This document shows, in pieces, positions 1 through 8,047 of a stretch of 39,075 nt of DNA (position 1 is its first letter; the number at the start of each line of letters is the position of its first letter). Source of the stretch: Anaerolineaceae bacterium UBA5365 (GTDB lineage Bacteria > Chloroflexota > Anaerolineae > Anaerolineales > Anaerolineaceae); contig DHPL01000027.1 in assembly GCA_002407905.1 (NCBI GenBank), forward strand, positions 4,598-43,672, read 5' to 3'. A program made the translations under genes and the position numbers. The notes below the pieces were generated by a model, which made no database searches, was not told the DNA's origin, and saw nothing but the letters and a program-made list of their open reading frames with translations.

Positions 1-15
1 TAGTATCGAGGCATT

Positions 16-924
16 ATGACCCAAAATGAGCCGCAAGCACCTGAACCCATCTCACTGCAGGAACAACCCAACCAGGAAACGATGCAGGATGGCGAACACA
101 AGCGCGTGAACGATATTCTGCTGGGCTTTTTGGAACGCCCAGCCCTGAACTACCTGGCCAAACACATGCCTGCCTGGGTCTGGCCGGATACACTGACCGC
201 GATCGGGGTGGTGGGTTCGGCCATCGTACTGGTTGGCTACATCCTGGCTGGCTTTGGCGAGCTGAAGGGCAATTGGTTCCTGCACCTCTCCAGCCTGGGC
301 TTTGTGATCAACTGGTTCGGCGACAGCCTGGACGGTACACTGGCGCGCTACCGGCACATCGAAAGGCCGCGATACGGCTTTTTTATGGACCATTCCATTG
401 ATGGTTTTTCGGCCTGCGCGATGATCCTGGGCATTGGCCTTTCGGGCATGTCCACCTTTGAGATGGCTACTTTTGCCCTCATCGGCTATTTGCTTTCCAT
501 GATCGTCACTTACCTCAAGACGCATGCCACGGGTGTTTTTGAGATGACCGCCATGCGCGTGGGCCCCACGGAGGCGCGTGTGCTGGCGATATTCTTCAAT
601 ACCTGGGTGTTTTTCTTCGGCAACCCGCGCACCGGCATCACTCAAATTGGACCGCGGGTCCTGGAAGAGCCGCTGAGCGTGGGTACGATCGTCATGTTTG
701 TGATCGGTGTGATTTTGGTGGTTTACTACATCTCGCTCAGTTTGAGCACCGGGCGGAAACTTGCCCTGGCAGACGAACGCCGCCTGGCCAAACGCAAGGC
801 CAAGGAAGCCCGCAGGGCTGAAAAGGCGCTGCGCAAGGCGGAAAAAGCCGCGCGTAAGGAACGCGAACGCCAGATGCGGATGGAGATGAGCGCCCCGCCA
901 AGCGGCGAAGATAATCAGGGATAA
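16..924 (+). CDS. CDP-alcohol phosphatidyltransferase family membrane protein
   Basis: Integral membrane enzyme of phospholipid head-group synthesis; the family transfers a phosphatidyl or phospho-alcohol group from a CDP-alcohol. The signature D-x2-D-G-x2-A-R-x9-G-x3-D-x3-D is complete: D103, D106-G107, A110-R111, G121, D125, D129. About six hydrophobic segments lie between residues 58 and 245. After residue 245 comes a highly charged tail rich in Lys, Arg, Glu and Ala, probably a cytosolic helix, which is not part of the family core. Start: ATG at 16 with GAGG at 8-11. The acceptor alcohol (inositol phosphate, glycerol phosphate or other) cannot be read from the sequence. A hairpin terminator follows directly. 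The 302-aa length is longer than a minimal member because of the tail. Confidence 0.9.
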   Translation: MTQNEPQAPEPISLQEQPNQETMQDGEHKRVNDILLGFLERPALNYLAKHMPAWVWPDTLTAIGVVGSAIVLVGYILAGFGELKGNWFLHLSSLGFVINWFGDSLDGTLARYRHIERPRYGFFMDHSIDGFSACAMILGIGLSGMSTFEMATFALIGYLLSMIVTYLKTHATGVFEMTAMRVGPTEARVLAIFFNTWVFFFGNPRTGITQIGPRVLEEPLSVGTIVMFVIGVILVVYYISLSLSTGRKLALADERRLAKRKAKEARRAEKALRKAEKAARKERERQMRMEMSAPPSGEDNQG

Positions 925-930
925 ATAAAG

Positions 931-949
931 CGGGCTTAGGCCCGTTTTT
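931..949 (+). terminator. Rho-independent terminator of the CDP-alcohol transferase gene
   Basis: Stem CGGGC (931-935) and GCCCG (940-944), loop TTAG, followed by five T. The stop codon of the converging ROK gene lies in the loop, so the terminator overlaps the end of that gene. Confidence 0.75.
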
Positions 950-1919
950 GCTCTCTGGCAGCGTGGATGGCGGGGGCCAGGGCCTGCAATTCCGGCAGGC
1001 GATTGCCCAGGTTTGAAAGGCGGAGCTGAGGCATTTCGCTATCGTTCAGCTCGCTGGCTTCGGAGAGCGCCTTCCGCAGACCTTCTTCGTATTCCGGGCC
1101 CAGGAGACAGAAGGGGTGCCCGATGACGATCATTTCCGGCCTCAGGAGCAAGGTGGATTGGGCCAAAGCATGCCCCAGCACCCGCGCGGATTCAAGGCAG
1201 ACTTCCTGGGCGTAGGGGTCGCCGGCTATGGCATCCTGAATCACCTGCAATGAGTCGAAGCCCGGTTCCCAATGCGCGCCGTGGCGTGCCTGGGCCAATT
1301 CCCTCAGGCCGGCCGCACTGGCGTAGCCGTCCAGTGAGCCTGGGTAGCCAAACCCGCTAGGGCCGTGTGAACTGACGCGGATCTTGCCCAGGTTGCCGGC
1401 GCTTCCGCCGATGTTGCGATAGATCTTGCCGTCCAGAATGGCACCGATGCGTACCGTGGGGCTGAGCGAAACGAAAAAAAAGTTGCGTACGTCCGCGGCC
1501 TGGCCAAAAAGGCGTTCGGCCATTGCCCCGGCATTGGCTTTTTGCTCCACGTGGGCCGGCAGGTTGAATTTGAAACCCAATTGGGATTTAAGCGCTACAT
1601 TGTGCCACTCCGGAAAATCCGGTGCGGATTCAAGCAAGCCGGTCTCGTTATCGTAATCGCCGCTAATGCTGACGCTCAGGCGTTCCGGTACGGGCAGGTG
1701 CTGGGCTTGGGTGAGGGCCAGCAAGCGGTCCGCCTGGGTGGCAACGCTCTCCAGTACCGTGGCAAAACCTTCCTGCCAGGGCGGATCCATGAGGACGCGT
1801 TCGTGGACGTGCCCGCTCATGCTGCCGTAAACGATCAGGACACGCTCGCCATCCAGGTTGATGCCCAGGATATTGCTGGGGGCCTGAGGCAGATTGAGGT
1901 TGGGCACCTGAAGACGCAT
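936..1919 (-). CDS. ROK-family protein, probably non-catalytic
   Basis: A 327-aa protein with the ROK (repressor/ORF/kinase) fold but no N-terminal DNA-binding domain. An early 'GINLDGERV' stands where ROK kinases have GxDxGGTK. The usual END-A-N-A catalytic stretch reads VEQKANAGAMAE, so the catalytic Asp appears replaced by Lys. The zinc motif CxCGxxGCxE is replaced by FGYPGSLDGYASA, with no cysteines. A sugar-kinase role is therefore doubtful; it may bind a sugar or be a degenerate regulator. Start: I chose the ATG at 1919 because TATAAT lies 6 nt before it; an in-frame ATG at 1943 would add 8 residues encoded by this promoter-like DNA. It converges on the CDP-alcohol transferase gene. Confidence 0.75.
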   Translation of the reverse strand: MRLQVPNLNLPQAPSNILGINLDGERVLIVYGSMSGHVHERVLMDPPWQEGFATVLESVATQADRLLALTQAQHLPVPERLSVSISGDYDNETGLLESAPDFPEWHNVALKSQLGFKFNLPAHVEQKANAGAMAERLFGQAADVRNFFFVSLSPTVRIGAILDGKIYRNIGGSAGNLGKIRVSSHGPSGFGYPGSLDGYASAAGLRELAQARHGAHWEPGFDSLQVIQDAIAGDPYAQEVCLESARVLGHALAQSTLLLRPEMIVIGHPFCLLGPEYEEGLRKALSEASELNDSEMPQLRLSNLGNRLPELQALAPAIHAAREQKRA

Positions 1920-1925
1920 AGGGCG

Positions 1926-1931
1926 ATTATA
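1926..1931 (-). promoter_or_regulatory. -10 box of the ROK gene, leaderless-type
   Basis: TATAAT on the minus strand, 6 nt before the ATG at 1919. Transcription would begin at or next to the start codon. No good -35 hexamer is seen. Confidence 0.5.
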
Positions 1932-1990
1932 AGCCCCTTGCAACTTTTTACCCCTGAACTTGTTTAAGTACCCGGCGATGCAATTCTTAC

Positions 1991-2018
1991 TTGACAGGCT
2001 TGTGTATAGCTGTAAAAT
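1991..2018 (+). promoter_or_regulatory. Sigma70-type promoter of the TetR-radical SAM operon
   Basis: TTGACA (1991-1996), 16-nt spacer, TAAAAT (2013-2018). The -35 is a perfect consensus. Expected transcription start is near 2025, inside the palindrome that follows. Confidence 0.75.
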
Positions 2019-2020
2019 AA

Positions 2021-2043
2021 AGACAGTTATTTAATAAGTGTCT
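2021..2043 (+). promoter_or_regulatory. Palindromic operator, probably for the adjacent TetR protein
   Basis: A 23-bp inverted repeat: arms AGACAgTTATT (2021-2031) and AATAAgTGTCT (2033-2043) around a central T, with only one mismatched pair. It covers the predicted transcription start and lies 35 bp before the tetR-like ATG. This position suits autorepression, the usual arrangement for TetR-family genes. A second short perfect repeat, GTCTA-CAAT-TAGAC at 2040-2053, overlaps its right edge. Confidence 0.65.
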
Positions 2044-2078
2044 ACAATTAGACGTAACATTCAAGAAAGGCTCAGAAC

Positions 2079-2846
2079 ATGGCAAGAAAAGACGATCGCC
2101 GCATCATGCGAACCCGAAAACTCCTGCGCGAGAGTATCTTGGCGCTCATCCTTGAAAAAGGGTACGACGAGATCAGCATCCAGGACGTTACCGATAAGGC
2201 TAATTTGGGCCGGGCCACTTTCTACCTGCACTACCGTGAAAAGGACGACCTGCTGGTGGACCTGATCCGCCAGTTTGTGGACGAGTTTGTGAGCTCTGCC
2301 CCGCAGCTTTCATTCGAGCGCTCCAACATCCGCGACCAGCGCTCCGTGCAGCGGCTCTTTGAGTACGTTGAAAATCATTACGATATCTACCGCATTCTGA
2401 TGATCGGCAAGGGCTATGTGGTGGCCTCCCGCGAGCTGCACGAGCTGCTGCGCAACGGCGTGGCCAAGGGCCTGGTGGAACTGCTGCGGGAAGACCAGAA
2501 AAAGCTCTCGGTCCCGCGCGATTTTGTTGAGAACTACCTGGCAGGAGCGCTGTTGGCCCTGCTTTACTGGTGGCTGGATAATGACATGCCCTACACTCCA
2601 GCCGATATGGCCCAGATGTACCAGCATTTGAATTGGCTGGATGAGGCGAATTTTGACCGCCTGCTGGGCGAGCCCATTTTGCCGCCAAACGCCCGGAAAC
2701 GCAAACGTCAGTTAAGCGAAAGCGATTACCAGGCGCTGCCAGACGAAGAAGAAAGTGACGAGACCGCAGAGGGAAGCGAGCAAGCGGAGGAAGCAAAACC
2801 AGCGCCCCAGGCAAAAGCCAAGGCGCCCGGCCCAAAGAAGGAATAA
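2079..2846 (+). CDS. TetR/AcrR-family transcriptional regulator
   Basis: A 255-aa DNA-binding regulator. The N-terminal helix-turn-helix at about residues 12-58 has the family pattern: 'ILEKGYDEISIQDVTDKANL' then 'GRATFYLHYREKDDLL'. The middle part (about 60-200) is the helical ligand-binding and dimer domain. From about residue 205 there is an extra low-complexity tail rich in Glu, Ala, Lys and Pro, not needed by the family. Start: ATG at 2079 with AAGAAAGG at 2063-2070. It is the first gene of an operon: the radical SAM gene begins 4 nt after its stop. Regulation: TTGACA/TAAAAT promoter with a 23-bp palindrome over the start site, so autorepression is likely. The ligand is unknown. Confidence 0.9.
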   Translation: MARKDDRRIMRTRKLLRESILALILEKGYDEISIQDVTDKANLGRATFYLHYREKDDLLVDLIRQFVDEFVSSAPQLSFERSNIRDQRSVQRLFEYVENHYDIYRILMIGKGYVVASRELHELLRNGVAKGLVELLREDQKKLSVPRDFVENYLAGALLALLYWWLDNDMPYTPADMAQMYQHLNWLDEANFDRLLGEPILPPNARKRKRQLSESDYQALPDEEESDETAEGSEQAEEAKPAPQAKAKAPGPKKE

Positions 2847-2850
2847 AACG

Positions 2851-4341
2851 ATGAAGATCCTGCTGGTTTACCCTGAATTCCCGGATACATTCTGGAGTTT
2901 CAAACACGCTTTGAAATTTGTACGCAAGCGTGCCTCCTCGCCGCCCCTGGGATTGATGACAATTGCCGCCATGTGCCCCGCTGAATGGGAAAAGAAGCTG
3001 GTGGACATGAACGTGAGATCGCTTAAACAATCCGATTTGGATTGGGCCGACATGATTTTCGTGAGCGCGATGACCGTGCAGCGTAAAAGCACCGTTGAGG
3101 TGTTGGATAAGGCCAGGGCAGCCGGGAAGCCGATCGTGGCTGGCGGGCCGCTTTTTACCATGGAGCCGGATGCCTTTCCGCAGGTGGATCACCTGATCAT
3201 GAACGAAGGCGAGGTGAGTTTTCCGCCCTTCCTGGCCGACCTGGCTGCGGGAGCGCCCAAGGCGCGTTACGACGCGAATGAGTACGCGGATACCAAGTTG
3301 ACTCCTGCTCCGCTTTGGCATCTGGTAGAGATGGATATGTACGATTCGATGAGCGTACAGTACAGCCGCGGCTGCCCCTTTGGCTGCGATTTCTGCAACG
3401 TTACCGCCTTACTGGGGCATAAGATGCGGCTTAAAACCACCGGGCAATTTATTGCTGAGCTGGGCTCATTGTATGATGCCGGCTGGCGGCGCAATGTTTT
3501 CATTGTGGATGACAACTTCATCGGCAATAAACGCGTGCTTAAAGAGGACCTTCTGCCCGCGCTGATCGAATGGCGCAAGGGGAAGAAGGGTTTCGACTTC
3601 ATCACCGAGGTGAGTATCAACCTGGCGGATGACGACGAACTGATCGACCTGATGGTGAAGGCCGGGTTCATCCACGTTTTCATCGGCATTGAAACGCCCA
3701 ATGAGGACGCGCTGATCGAATGCCAAAAGACCCAAAACCGCAACCGCGACCTGGTAAGCGCGGTGAAGAAACTGCAGGCTGCCGGCTTGCAGGTGATGGG
3801 CGGGTTTATTGTTGGCTTTGACAACGACGATCAGCATATCTTTGACCGCATGATCAACTTTATCCAGAGCAGCGGCATTGTCACCGCGATGGTAGGCCTG
3901 CTGCAGGCCCCCATCGGTACCGATCTCTACAAACGTATGGAGAAGGAAGGCCGCCTGAAGCCGGAGAATTATTCCGGGGATAATGTGGACGGGCAGAGCA
4001 ACATCGTTCCGGTGATGGACGCTGGTTTACTCAAGCAGGGCTACCGCAAGATCCTGGATTCGATCTATTCCGCGCGCGGCTTTACGGACCGGGTGATGAC
4101 CTTTCTGAAGACCTATCAGCCCAAACGGAGCACGGTGCACATGCAATTCCAGGAAGTGCTGGCCCTCTTCAGGTCCATTTGGCGCATTGGGGTCGTAGGC
4201 AGCAAAGAAGAACGCTCCAACTACTGGCGGCTCTTTTTCTGGTCGCTCACCCGCATGCCGGATAAGTTCCCGCTGGCGATCACGTTCTCGATCTACGGCT
4301 ACCATTTTCGCCGGGTGAACCAGCTGCATGTGAGTATCTAA
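2851..4341 (+). CDS. B12-binding-type radical SAM protein (DUF4070 / hopanoid-methylase-like class)
   Basis: A 496-aa radical S-adenosylmethionine protein. The N-terminal 140 residues ('KILLVYPEFPDTFWSF') resemble the cobalamin-binding Rossmann-like domain of this class. The radical SAM cluster motif C-x3-C-x2-C is C175, C179, C182 in 'GCPFGCDFC'. The C-terminal part (about residue 350 on) looks like the DUF4070 domain found in HpnP/HpnR-like methylases. I do not see enough to assign a hopanoid substrate, and no hopanoid genes are in the window. Start: ATG at 2851 with AAGGA upstream; the longer frame opening at 2755 lies inside the TetR gene. It is co-transcribed with the TetR gene, so its level is likely set by that regulator's ligand. 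Confidence 0.85.
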   Translation: MKILLVYPEFPDTFWSFKHALKFVRKRASSPPLGLMTIAAMCPAEWEKKLVDMNVRSLKQSDLDWADMIFVSAMTVQRKSTVEVLDKARAAGKPIVAGGPLFTMEPDAFPQVDHLIMNEGEVSFPPFLADLAAGAPKARYDANEYADTKLTPAPLWHLVEMDMYDSMSVQYSRGCPFGCDFCNVTALLGHKMRLKTTGQFIAELGSLYDAGWRRNVFIVDDNFIGNKRVLKEDLLPALIEWRKGKKGFDFITEVSINLADDDELIDLMVKAGFIHVFIGIETPNEDALIECQKTQNRNRDLVSAVKKLQAAGLQVMGGFIVGFDNDDQHIFDRMINFIQSSGIVTAMVGLLQAPIGTDLYKRMEKEGRLKPENYSGDNVDGQSNIVPVMDAGLLKQGYRKILDSIYSARGFTDRVMTFLKTYQPKRSTVHMQFQEVLALFRSIWRIGVVGSKEERSNYWRLFFWSLTRMPDKFPLAITFSIYGYHFRRVNQLHVSI

Positions 4342-4361
4342 ACCTAATCGTATTCAGTTCG

Positions 4362-4397
4362 CGCTCCTCGTCAGCTGCTCCTGGCGAGGAGCGTTTT
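4362..4397 (+). terminator. Terminator of the TetR-radical SAM operon
   Basis: Nine-bp perfect stem CGCTCCTCG (4362-4370) and CGAGGAGCG (4385-4393), 14-nt loop, then TTTT. Confidence 0.8.
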
Positions 4398-4496
4398 GAT
4401 TGCCTGGAGCGGTGCCATTGCCTGGCAAAAGACCGGTTTACAGGGAAGCGCGCCATACGGCATGGCCCATTGGCGGGGCCTGGAGGGGCTTGGGGG

Positions 4497-4502
4497 TACA
4501 AT
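4497..4502 (+). promoter_or_regulatory. -10 box of the lipoprotein triplet, leaderless-type
   Basis: TACAAT, 7 nt before the ATG at 4510. There is no ribosome binding site, which agrees with a leaderless transcript. No clear -35 is visible. Confidence 0.5.
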
Positions 4503-4509
4503 AGCAGCG

Positions 4510-5226
4510 ATGAAACCGAAGTTTGGTAATTTGATTCTTATCCTGAGCCTGGGCATTGGGGCCTTGGCAGGCGCCTGCGGTGCCCCCGCAGTTCCAGCCA
4601 GCCCAAGCCCCCAACCTGCGGCAACCCTGGCCGAAGCAACTGCTTTGCCCACGGCTACTCCTGCGCCAACCGCCACAGCCCAGCCCAGCCCCACGCCGGC
4701 GCCCACAGCGACGGCCACCGTCGCCCCAACCCCGACTGCGCCGGCCTTCAAGGGCTTTTTGGCTAACTTCCGCTTTTACCGCGCCTGGTTCGATGGCGAG
4801 ACTACGGTTTATTACTTCCTGAATGCGGCTCAGGAATACCCGCTTTATGCTGCCGCGGGAGGGATGAACTTTGTCTGCGAACCCGACCCGGAATTAACCC
4901 GTTCGATGGTTTGCAGAACGGAAGACGGCCGCCTGGACTACTTGGAGAAGCAGGAATTTACCTTCTATACTGAGGCCGGGCACCACAACCTGATCCATGA
5001 GATGGCAGTTCAGCCGCCGCCGGGGATCTCAACCCGCTACAGCAATACCTTCGACTGCCCTCTGCGTGGACAAAACGTGCAGTGCGAGAATGAATACCGC
5101 CAGTATGCCAGCGGATATTGCTCCACGAGCATCACCTGCTACGACGCCTGCGGCTATTGGTATTCCCAGGATAACTTGCCAGCGGAACCGGACGCACCCT
5201 GGACGCCGATTGGTTCCTGCCCATAA
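4510..5226 (+). CDS. Six-Cys lipoprotein, first of three tandem paralogues
   Basis: A 238-aa predicted lipoprotein of unknown function. The N-terminus is a signal peptide ending in the lipobox-like 'LAGAC'. A Pro/Thr/Ala linker follows to about residue 80, then a segment of about 95 residues unique to this copy with two cysteines. Residues about 180-238 form a module shared with the next two genes: C-P-x3-Q-x3-C-E-x-E-Y-R, then G-x-C, C-Y-D-x-C-G, aromatic pair, Y-S-x-D, and a final Cys. The six conserved cysteines suggest three disulfides outside the cytoplasm. Start: ATG at 4510 gives a proper signal peptide; the frame extends upstream to 4396 but that part is not signal-like. The next gene begins 1 nt after the stop. 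I recognise no named family. Confidence 0.8.
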   Translation: MKPKFGNLILILSLGIGALAGACGAPAVPASPSPQPAATLAEATALPTATPAPTATAQPSPTPAPTATATVAPTPTAPAFKGFLANFRFYRAWFDGETTVYYFLNAAQEYPLYAAAGGMNFVCEPDPELTRSMVCRTEDGRLDYLEKQEFTFYTEAGHHNLIHEMAVQPPPGISTRYSNTFDCPLRGQNVQCENEYRQYASGYCSTSITCYDACGYWYSQDNLPAEPDAPWTPIGSCP

Positions 5227-5227
5227 A

Positions 5228-5701
5228 ATGATGTTCGTCAAAAAGATCATTCTGCTGCTGACACTGCTGATGCTCTCAGCGTGCACGCTCTTTAAACCAG
5301 AGCCTACGCCCACCCCAACGGCCACGGCTACAGCCACGCCAACCGCTACGGCAAGCCCCACACCCACAGCCACCGCGACCGCCACTGTCACCCCAACGCC
5401 TACGCAAACCCCAACGCCGCTGCCCAGCCCCACACCTACGGAGACAGCCACGCCTACCTGGCAGCCGATCCCGGGGATGATTTGGCCCAAGGCCACCTTC
5501 GGGCCTCAGCACGTCAACTGGGGCACCTGGTGCCCCTCGCGCGGGCAGAACGCGAGCTGTGAGATTGAGTACCGGCTTTACAGCAATGGGGACTGTGTGG
5601 TTGGCATGAGCTGCTATGATGACTGCGGCTTTTACTACTCCGTGGATACGATCGGCCACCGGGGAGACGATTGGGTGCAAACAGGTCCATGCACCGATTG
5701 A
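5228..5701 (+). CDS. Six-Cys lipoprotein, second tandem paralogue
   Basis: A 157-aa predicted lipoprotein. The signal peptide '[15 protein letters not shown]' has a good lipobox (L-S-A-C). A linker made almost only of Thr, Pro and Ala runs to about residue 80. The C-terminal part has 'IWPKATF', then the same six-cysteine module as its neighbours: WCP, SCE-x-[18 protein letters not shown] and a terminal PC. It lacks the extra middle domain of the first copy. Start: ATG at 5228 (a second ATG at 5231 is equally possible), 1 nt after the previous stop, so translation is probably coupled. Function unknown; exposed on the outer face of the membrane by inference. Confidence 0.8.
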   Translation: MMFVKKIILLLTLLMLSACTLFKPEPTPTPTATATATPTATASPTPTATATATVTPTPTQTPTPLPSPTPTETATPTWQPIPGMIWPKATFGPQHVNWGTWCPSRGQNASCEIEYRLYSNGDCVVGMSCYDDCGFYYSVDTIGHRGDDWVQTGPCTD

Positions 5702-6189
5702 ATAAGGGGCGGCTCTTTGCCTTAATGGCAGCCATTTGGCTATTCGGCAGCAGCACCGCATGCGGCCTGGGGCTGGCAGAACCCACGGTAACACCCTCGC
5801 CCAGCCCGACTCCTCGCCCGAGCGCTACTGCCACAACAACCTCAACCTCAACGCCTTTGCCCAGCGCTACACCTACCTCTACGGCCACCCCCACGATCAC
5901 CCCAACACCCCTCCCCAGTGAAACACCAACGCCAACACTCGACCCAACCCGCGCGTTTTTCAGCCAATTGATCTGGCCGCGGGCGAGTTTCAGCATGGAT
6001 GATGTGTCTTTTCGGGACAGTCGGGATGACTGCCCCCGTAAAATGCAAGACCTTTCCTGCGAGTTTGAATACCGTAAAGATCACGGGAACTGCTATGTGG
6101 GGGCCACCTGCTACGATGCCTGCGGCTGGTTCTACTCGGTGGATACGATCCCGGACGGGGTTGTGGAATTTTCGCAGCCCTGCTGGTGA
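5689..6189 (+). CDS. Six-Cys lipoprotein, third tandem paralogue
   Basis: A 166-aa predicted lipoprotein. The signal peptide ends in 'SSTAC'. A Thr/Pro/Ser linker follows, then 'IWPRASF' and the six-cysteine module (DCP, SCE-x-EYR, NC, TCYDACG, FYSVD, PCW). It is close in length and plan to the second copy. Start: ATG at 5689 overlaps the previous gene by 13 nt; a TTG at 5698 overlapping the previous stop codon is an alternative that would give a shorter, cleaner signal peptide. The three genes form one operon and look like products of tandem duplication. The gene converges on the SLC13 permease gene. Function unknown. Confidence 0.78.
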   Translation: MHRLNKGRLFALMAAIWLFGSSTACGLGLAEPTVTPSPSPTPRPSATATTTSTSTPLPSATPTSTATPTITPTPLPSETPTPTLDPTRAFFSQLIWPRASFSMDDVSFRDSRDDCPRKMQDLSCEFEYRKDHGNCYVGATCYDACGWFYSVDTIPDGVVEFSQPCW

Positions 6190-6220
6190 GCGGGCAGAGT
6201 AAAAAACTTCTATCGCCTGG

Positions 6221-7987
6221 TTAAAAAGGCCAGAGCATGGGCACCATCAGCATGGCGATGCCAAAGATGGCCAGGGTGAGCAAGCCCCCCACTTTCGCGA
6301 AATCGAAAAAGCGGTAATTGCCCGGGCCGTAAACCATAAGGCAGGCTGGTTCCAGGGGGGTGATGAAGGAGCAGGCCGCGCCAACGGCTATCATCATGGC
6401 AAAGGGCCGCGGGTCTACCCCGATGCGTTGAGCGGTTTGGATGGCAATGGGCACGATGACCACCGCGGCTGCCTGGTTGGACATGGGCTGGGTGAGCGCC
6501 ATGGCCAGGGCAAAAAAGATGGCCAGCAGAGCGGTGGGGTTGGTGATGTTTGCCCGGGTGACCACAAGTTCGGCCGCCAGGTTGGCGAAACCGCTGACTT
6601 CGATGGCCTTGCCCAGGGCCAGCATACTGCAGATGAGCAGCCAGGCCCCCCAGTTGATCGATTGATAGGCTTGGGTAGGGCTGAGGGTCCGGGTGATAAA
6701 AACAGCCAGAACACCCAGCATTACCGCTACCGGCAACTCTAGCAGGTTTAAGGCTGCCAGGGCCATCACGGTGGTGAAAATACCGATCACCCAGCGCGCG
6801 CGGCGCATATCCACCGGCGTGTCAATCTCGTTATCCAGCACCTTGAAACCGCTTTCCTGGCTAAGGCCGGCGATGGTCTCTGCATCGCCTTGGATGAGCA
6901 GCTGGTCCCCGGCCTGCAGGGCGATGGTGCCGATTTTACGGGTGAGGGTCTTGCCCCGGCGGTGAATGCCCAGGACCTGGAGGCCAAACCGCTCGCGGAA
7001 TGCCAGGCTGCGCAAGGTGCGGCCCAAGAGGCGCGAACCGGGCATAAGCAGTACCTCCGCGAGTTTGGCAGGCTGGCCTTTGGACTTATTGCCCTCACCA
7101 TCCCCGGCCACGAAGGAGATTTCCGGCAGCTGTTCGATGCCCAGCACGCTCTCACGGTTGCCCTCCAGCGAAACCCGGTCGCCAACCTGGAGGGTGCTGT
7201 TGCTGCGCGGGCTGATACGCTGGCCATTGGCCCGGATGATGCGCACAACGCTCACATCGAACTTTTCACCCAGCTGCAGTTCCTTAAGGGTTTTCCCGGC
7301 CCAGTTGGAATCTTCCGGGATCTTGCCCTCGGCGTAGTAGATCTCGCTGCGGGCTTCGTCTTCCGGTCCGCCCCCGCGCAGGGGGATGAGGCGCTGCCCG
7401 ATAAAAAACATGTAAAGCAAGCCTACCACAACCACCACGATGCCCACCGGCGTGAGCTCAAACATGCCGATCGGTTCCAGCTGGTATTGCTGCAGCACGC
7501 CGCTGACCACCAGGTTGGTGCTGGTGGCAATGAGCGTGACGGAAGAGGCCAGAATGGAGGCGAAGGCCATGGGCATCAGCAGCGAGGAAGGGTTAATTTT
7601 GAGGCGCTTGCTGATATTGAGCGTGACCGGGGTAAAAAAAGCGGCCGTAGCCGTGTTGGCCATGAACGAGGACATCAGGGCGGTGAAGCCAGTGATGATC
7701 CACCACACTTTTTTGGCGTCGCTGTTGGCTCTGGCCAGGATCTGACGGGTGATGAGGTGCACAACCCCGGTACGGGTAAGCCCGCTGGAGAGCACCAGGA
7801 GGCCAAAGATGGTGATGGAGGTCTCGGAGCCAAAACCGGCAAAGGCCTCGGAGGGGGAGATCACCCCGCCCAGCACCAAACTGAGCATCACGGCAATAGC
7901 CACTACTTCCGCGGGAAAGAGGTCTAGGCTGAAAAGCACCATGGCCGCGATGAGGACGATGATCAGTAAGAGGATCGCCGGGGTCAT
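6221..7987 (-). CDS. SLC13/DASS-family permease with two RCK_C domains
   Basis: A 588-aa inner-membrane transporter. The N-terminal membrane half (about residues 1-200) and the C-terminal half (about 395-588) carry the divalent anion:Na+ symporter features: 'NTATAAFFTPV', 'ATSTNLVVSGVL', 'QPMSNQAAAVVIVPIA', 'FITPLEPACLMV'. Between them, residues about 205-385 hold two soluble TrkA-C (RCK_C) domains ('GKTLKELQL...' and 'GSRLLGRTLRSLAF...'), as in sulfate- or dicarboxylate-type members of this subgroup. The substrate cannot be fixed from sequence alone. Start: ATG at 7987, with TAGAAT 6 nt upstream and no ribosome binding site, so the message may be leaderless. It stands alone, convergent with the lipoprotein triplet. 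Confidence 0.88.
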   Translation of the reverse strand: MTPAILLLIIVLIAAMVLFSLDLFPAEVVAIAVMLSLVLGGVISPSEAFAGFGSETSITIFGLLVLSSGLTRTGVVHLITRQILARANSDAKKVWWIITGFTALMSSFMANTATAAFFTPVTLNISKRLKINPSSLLMPMAFASILASSVTLIATSTNLVVSGVLQQYQLEPIGMFELTPVGIVVVVVGLLYMFFIGQRLIPLRGGGPEDEARSEIYYAEGKIPEDSNWAGKTLKELQLGEKFDVSVVRIIRANGQRISPRSNSTLQVGDRVSLEGNRESVLGIEQLPEISFVAGDGEGNKSKGQPAKLAEVLLMPGSRLLGRTLRSLAFRERFGLQVLGIHRRGKTLTRKIGTIALQAGDQLLIQGDAETIAGLSQESGFKVLDNEIDTPVDMRRARWVIGIFTTVMALAALNLLELPVAVMLGVLAVFITRTLSPTQAYQSINWGAWLLICSMLALGKAIEVSGFANLAAELVVTRANITNPTALLAIFFALAMALTQPMSNQAAAVVIVPIAIQTAQRIGVDPRPFAMMIAVGAACSFITPLEPACLMVYGPGNYRFFDFAKVGGLLTLAIFGIAMLMVPMLWPF

Positions 7988-7993
7988 GGTTTG

Positions 7994-7999
7994 ATTCTA
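7994..7999 (-). promoter_or_regulatory. -10 box of the SLC13 permease gene, leaderless-type
   Basis: TAGAAT on the minus strand, 6 nt before the ATG at 7987. A TATACC about 16 nt further upstream is a rival -10 that would leave a short leader. Confidence 0.45.
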
Positions 8000-8047
8000 A
8001 TGGATGCAGCCAGGTATAAGCGCTTTCTGCCTAATACCGGCCAGGGA

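Noticed and set aside
52..645. Long minus-strand open frame inside the CDP-alcohol transferase gene
   Set aside because: Shadow of the real gene: low-complexity composition, no ribosome binding site, and the plus frame has the full family signature.
5300..5460. Short ACC/CCN-rich repeats in the lipoprotein genes
   Set aside because: They encode the Thr/Pro linkers; codon-level low complexity, not a separate repeat element.
6890..7927. 345-codon plus-strand open frame opposite the SLC13 permease gene
   Set aside because: The minus frame has all the permease motifs; the plus frame is His/Gly-rich with no recognisable domain, typical of antisense frames in GC-rich DNA.
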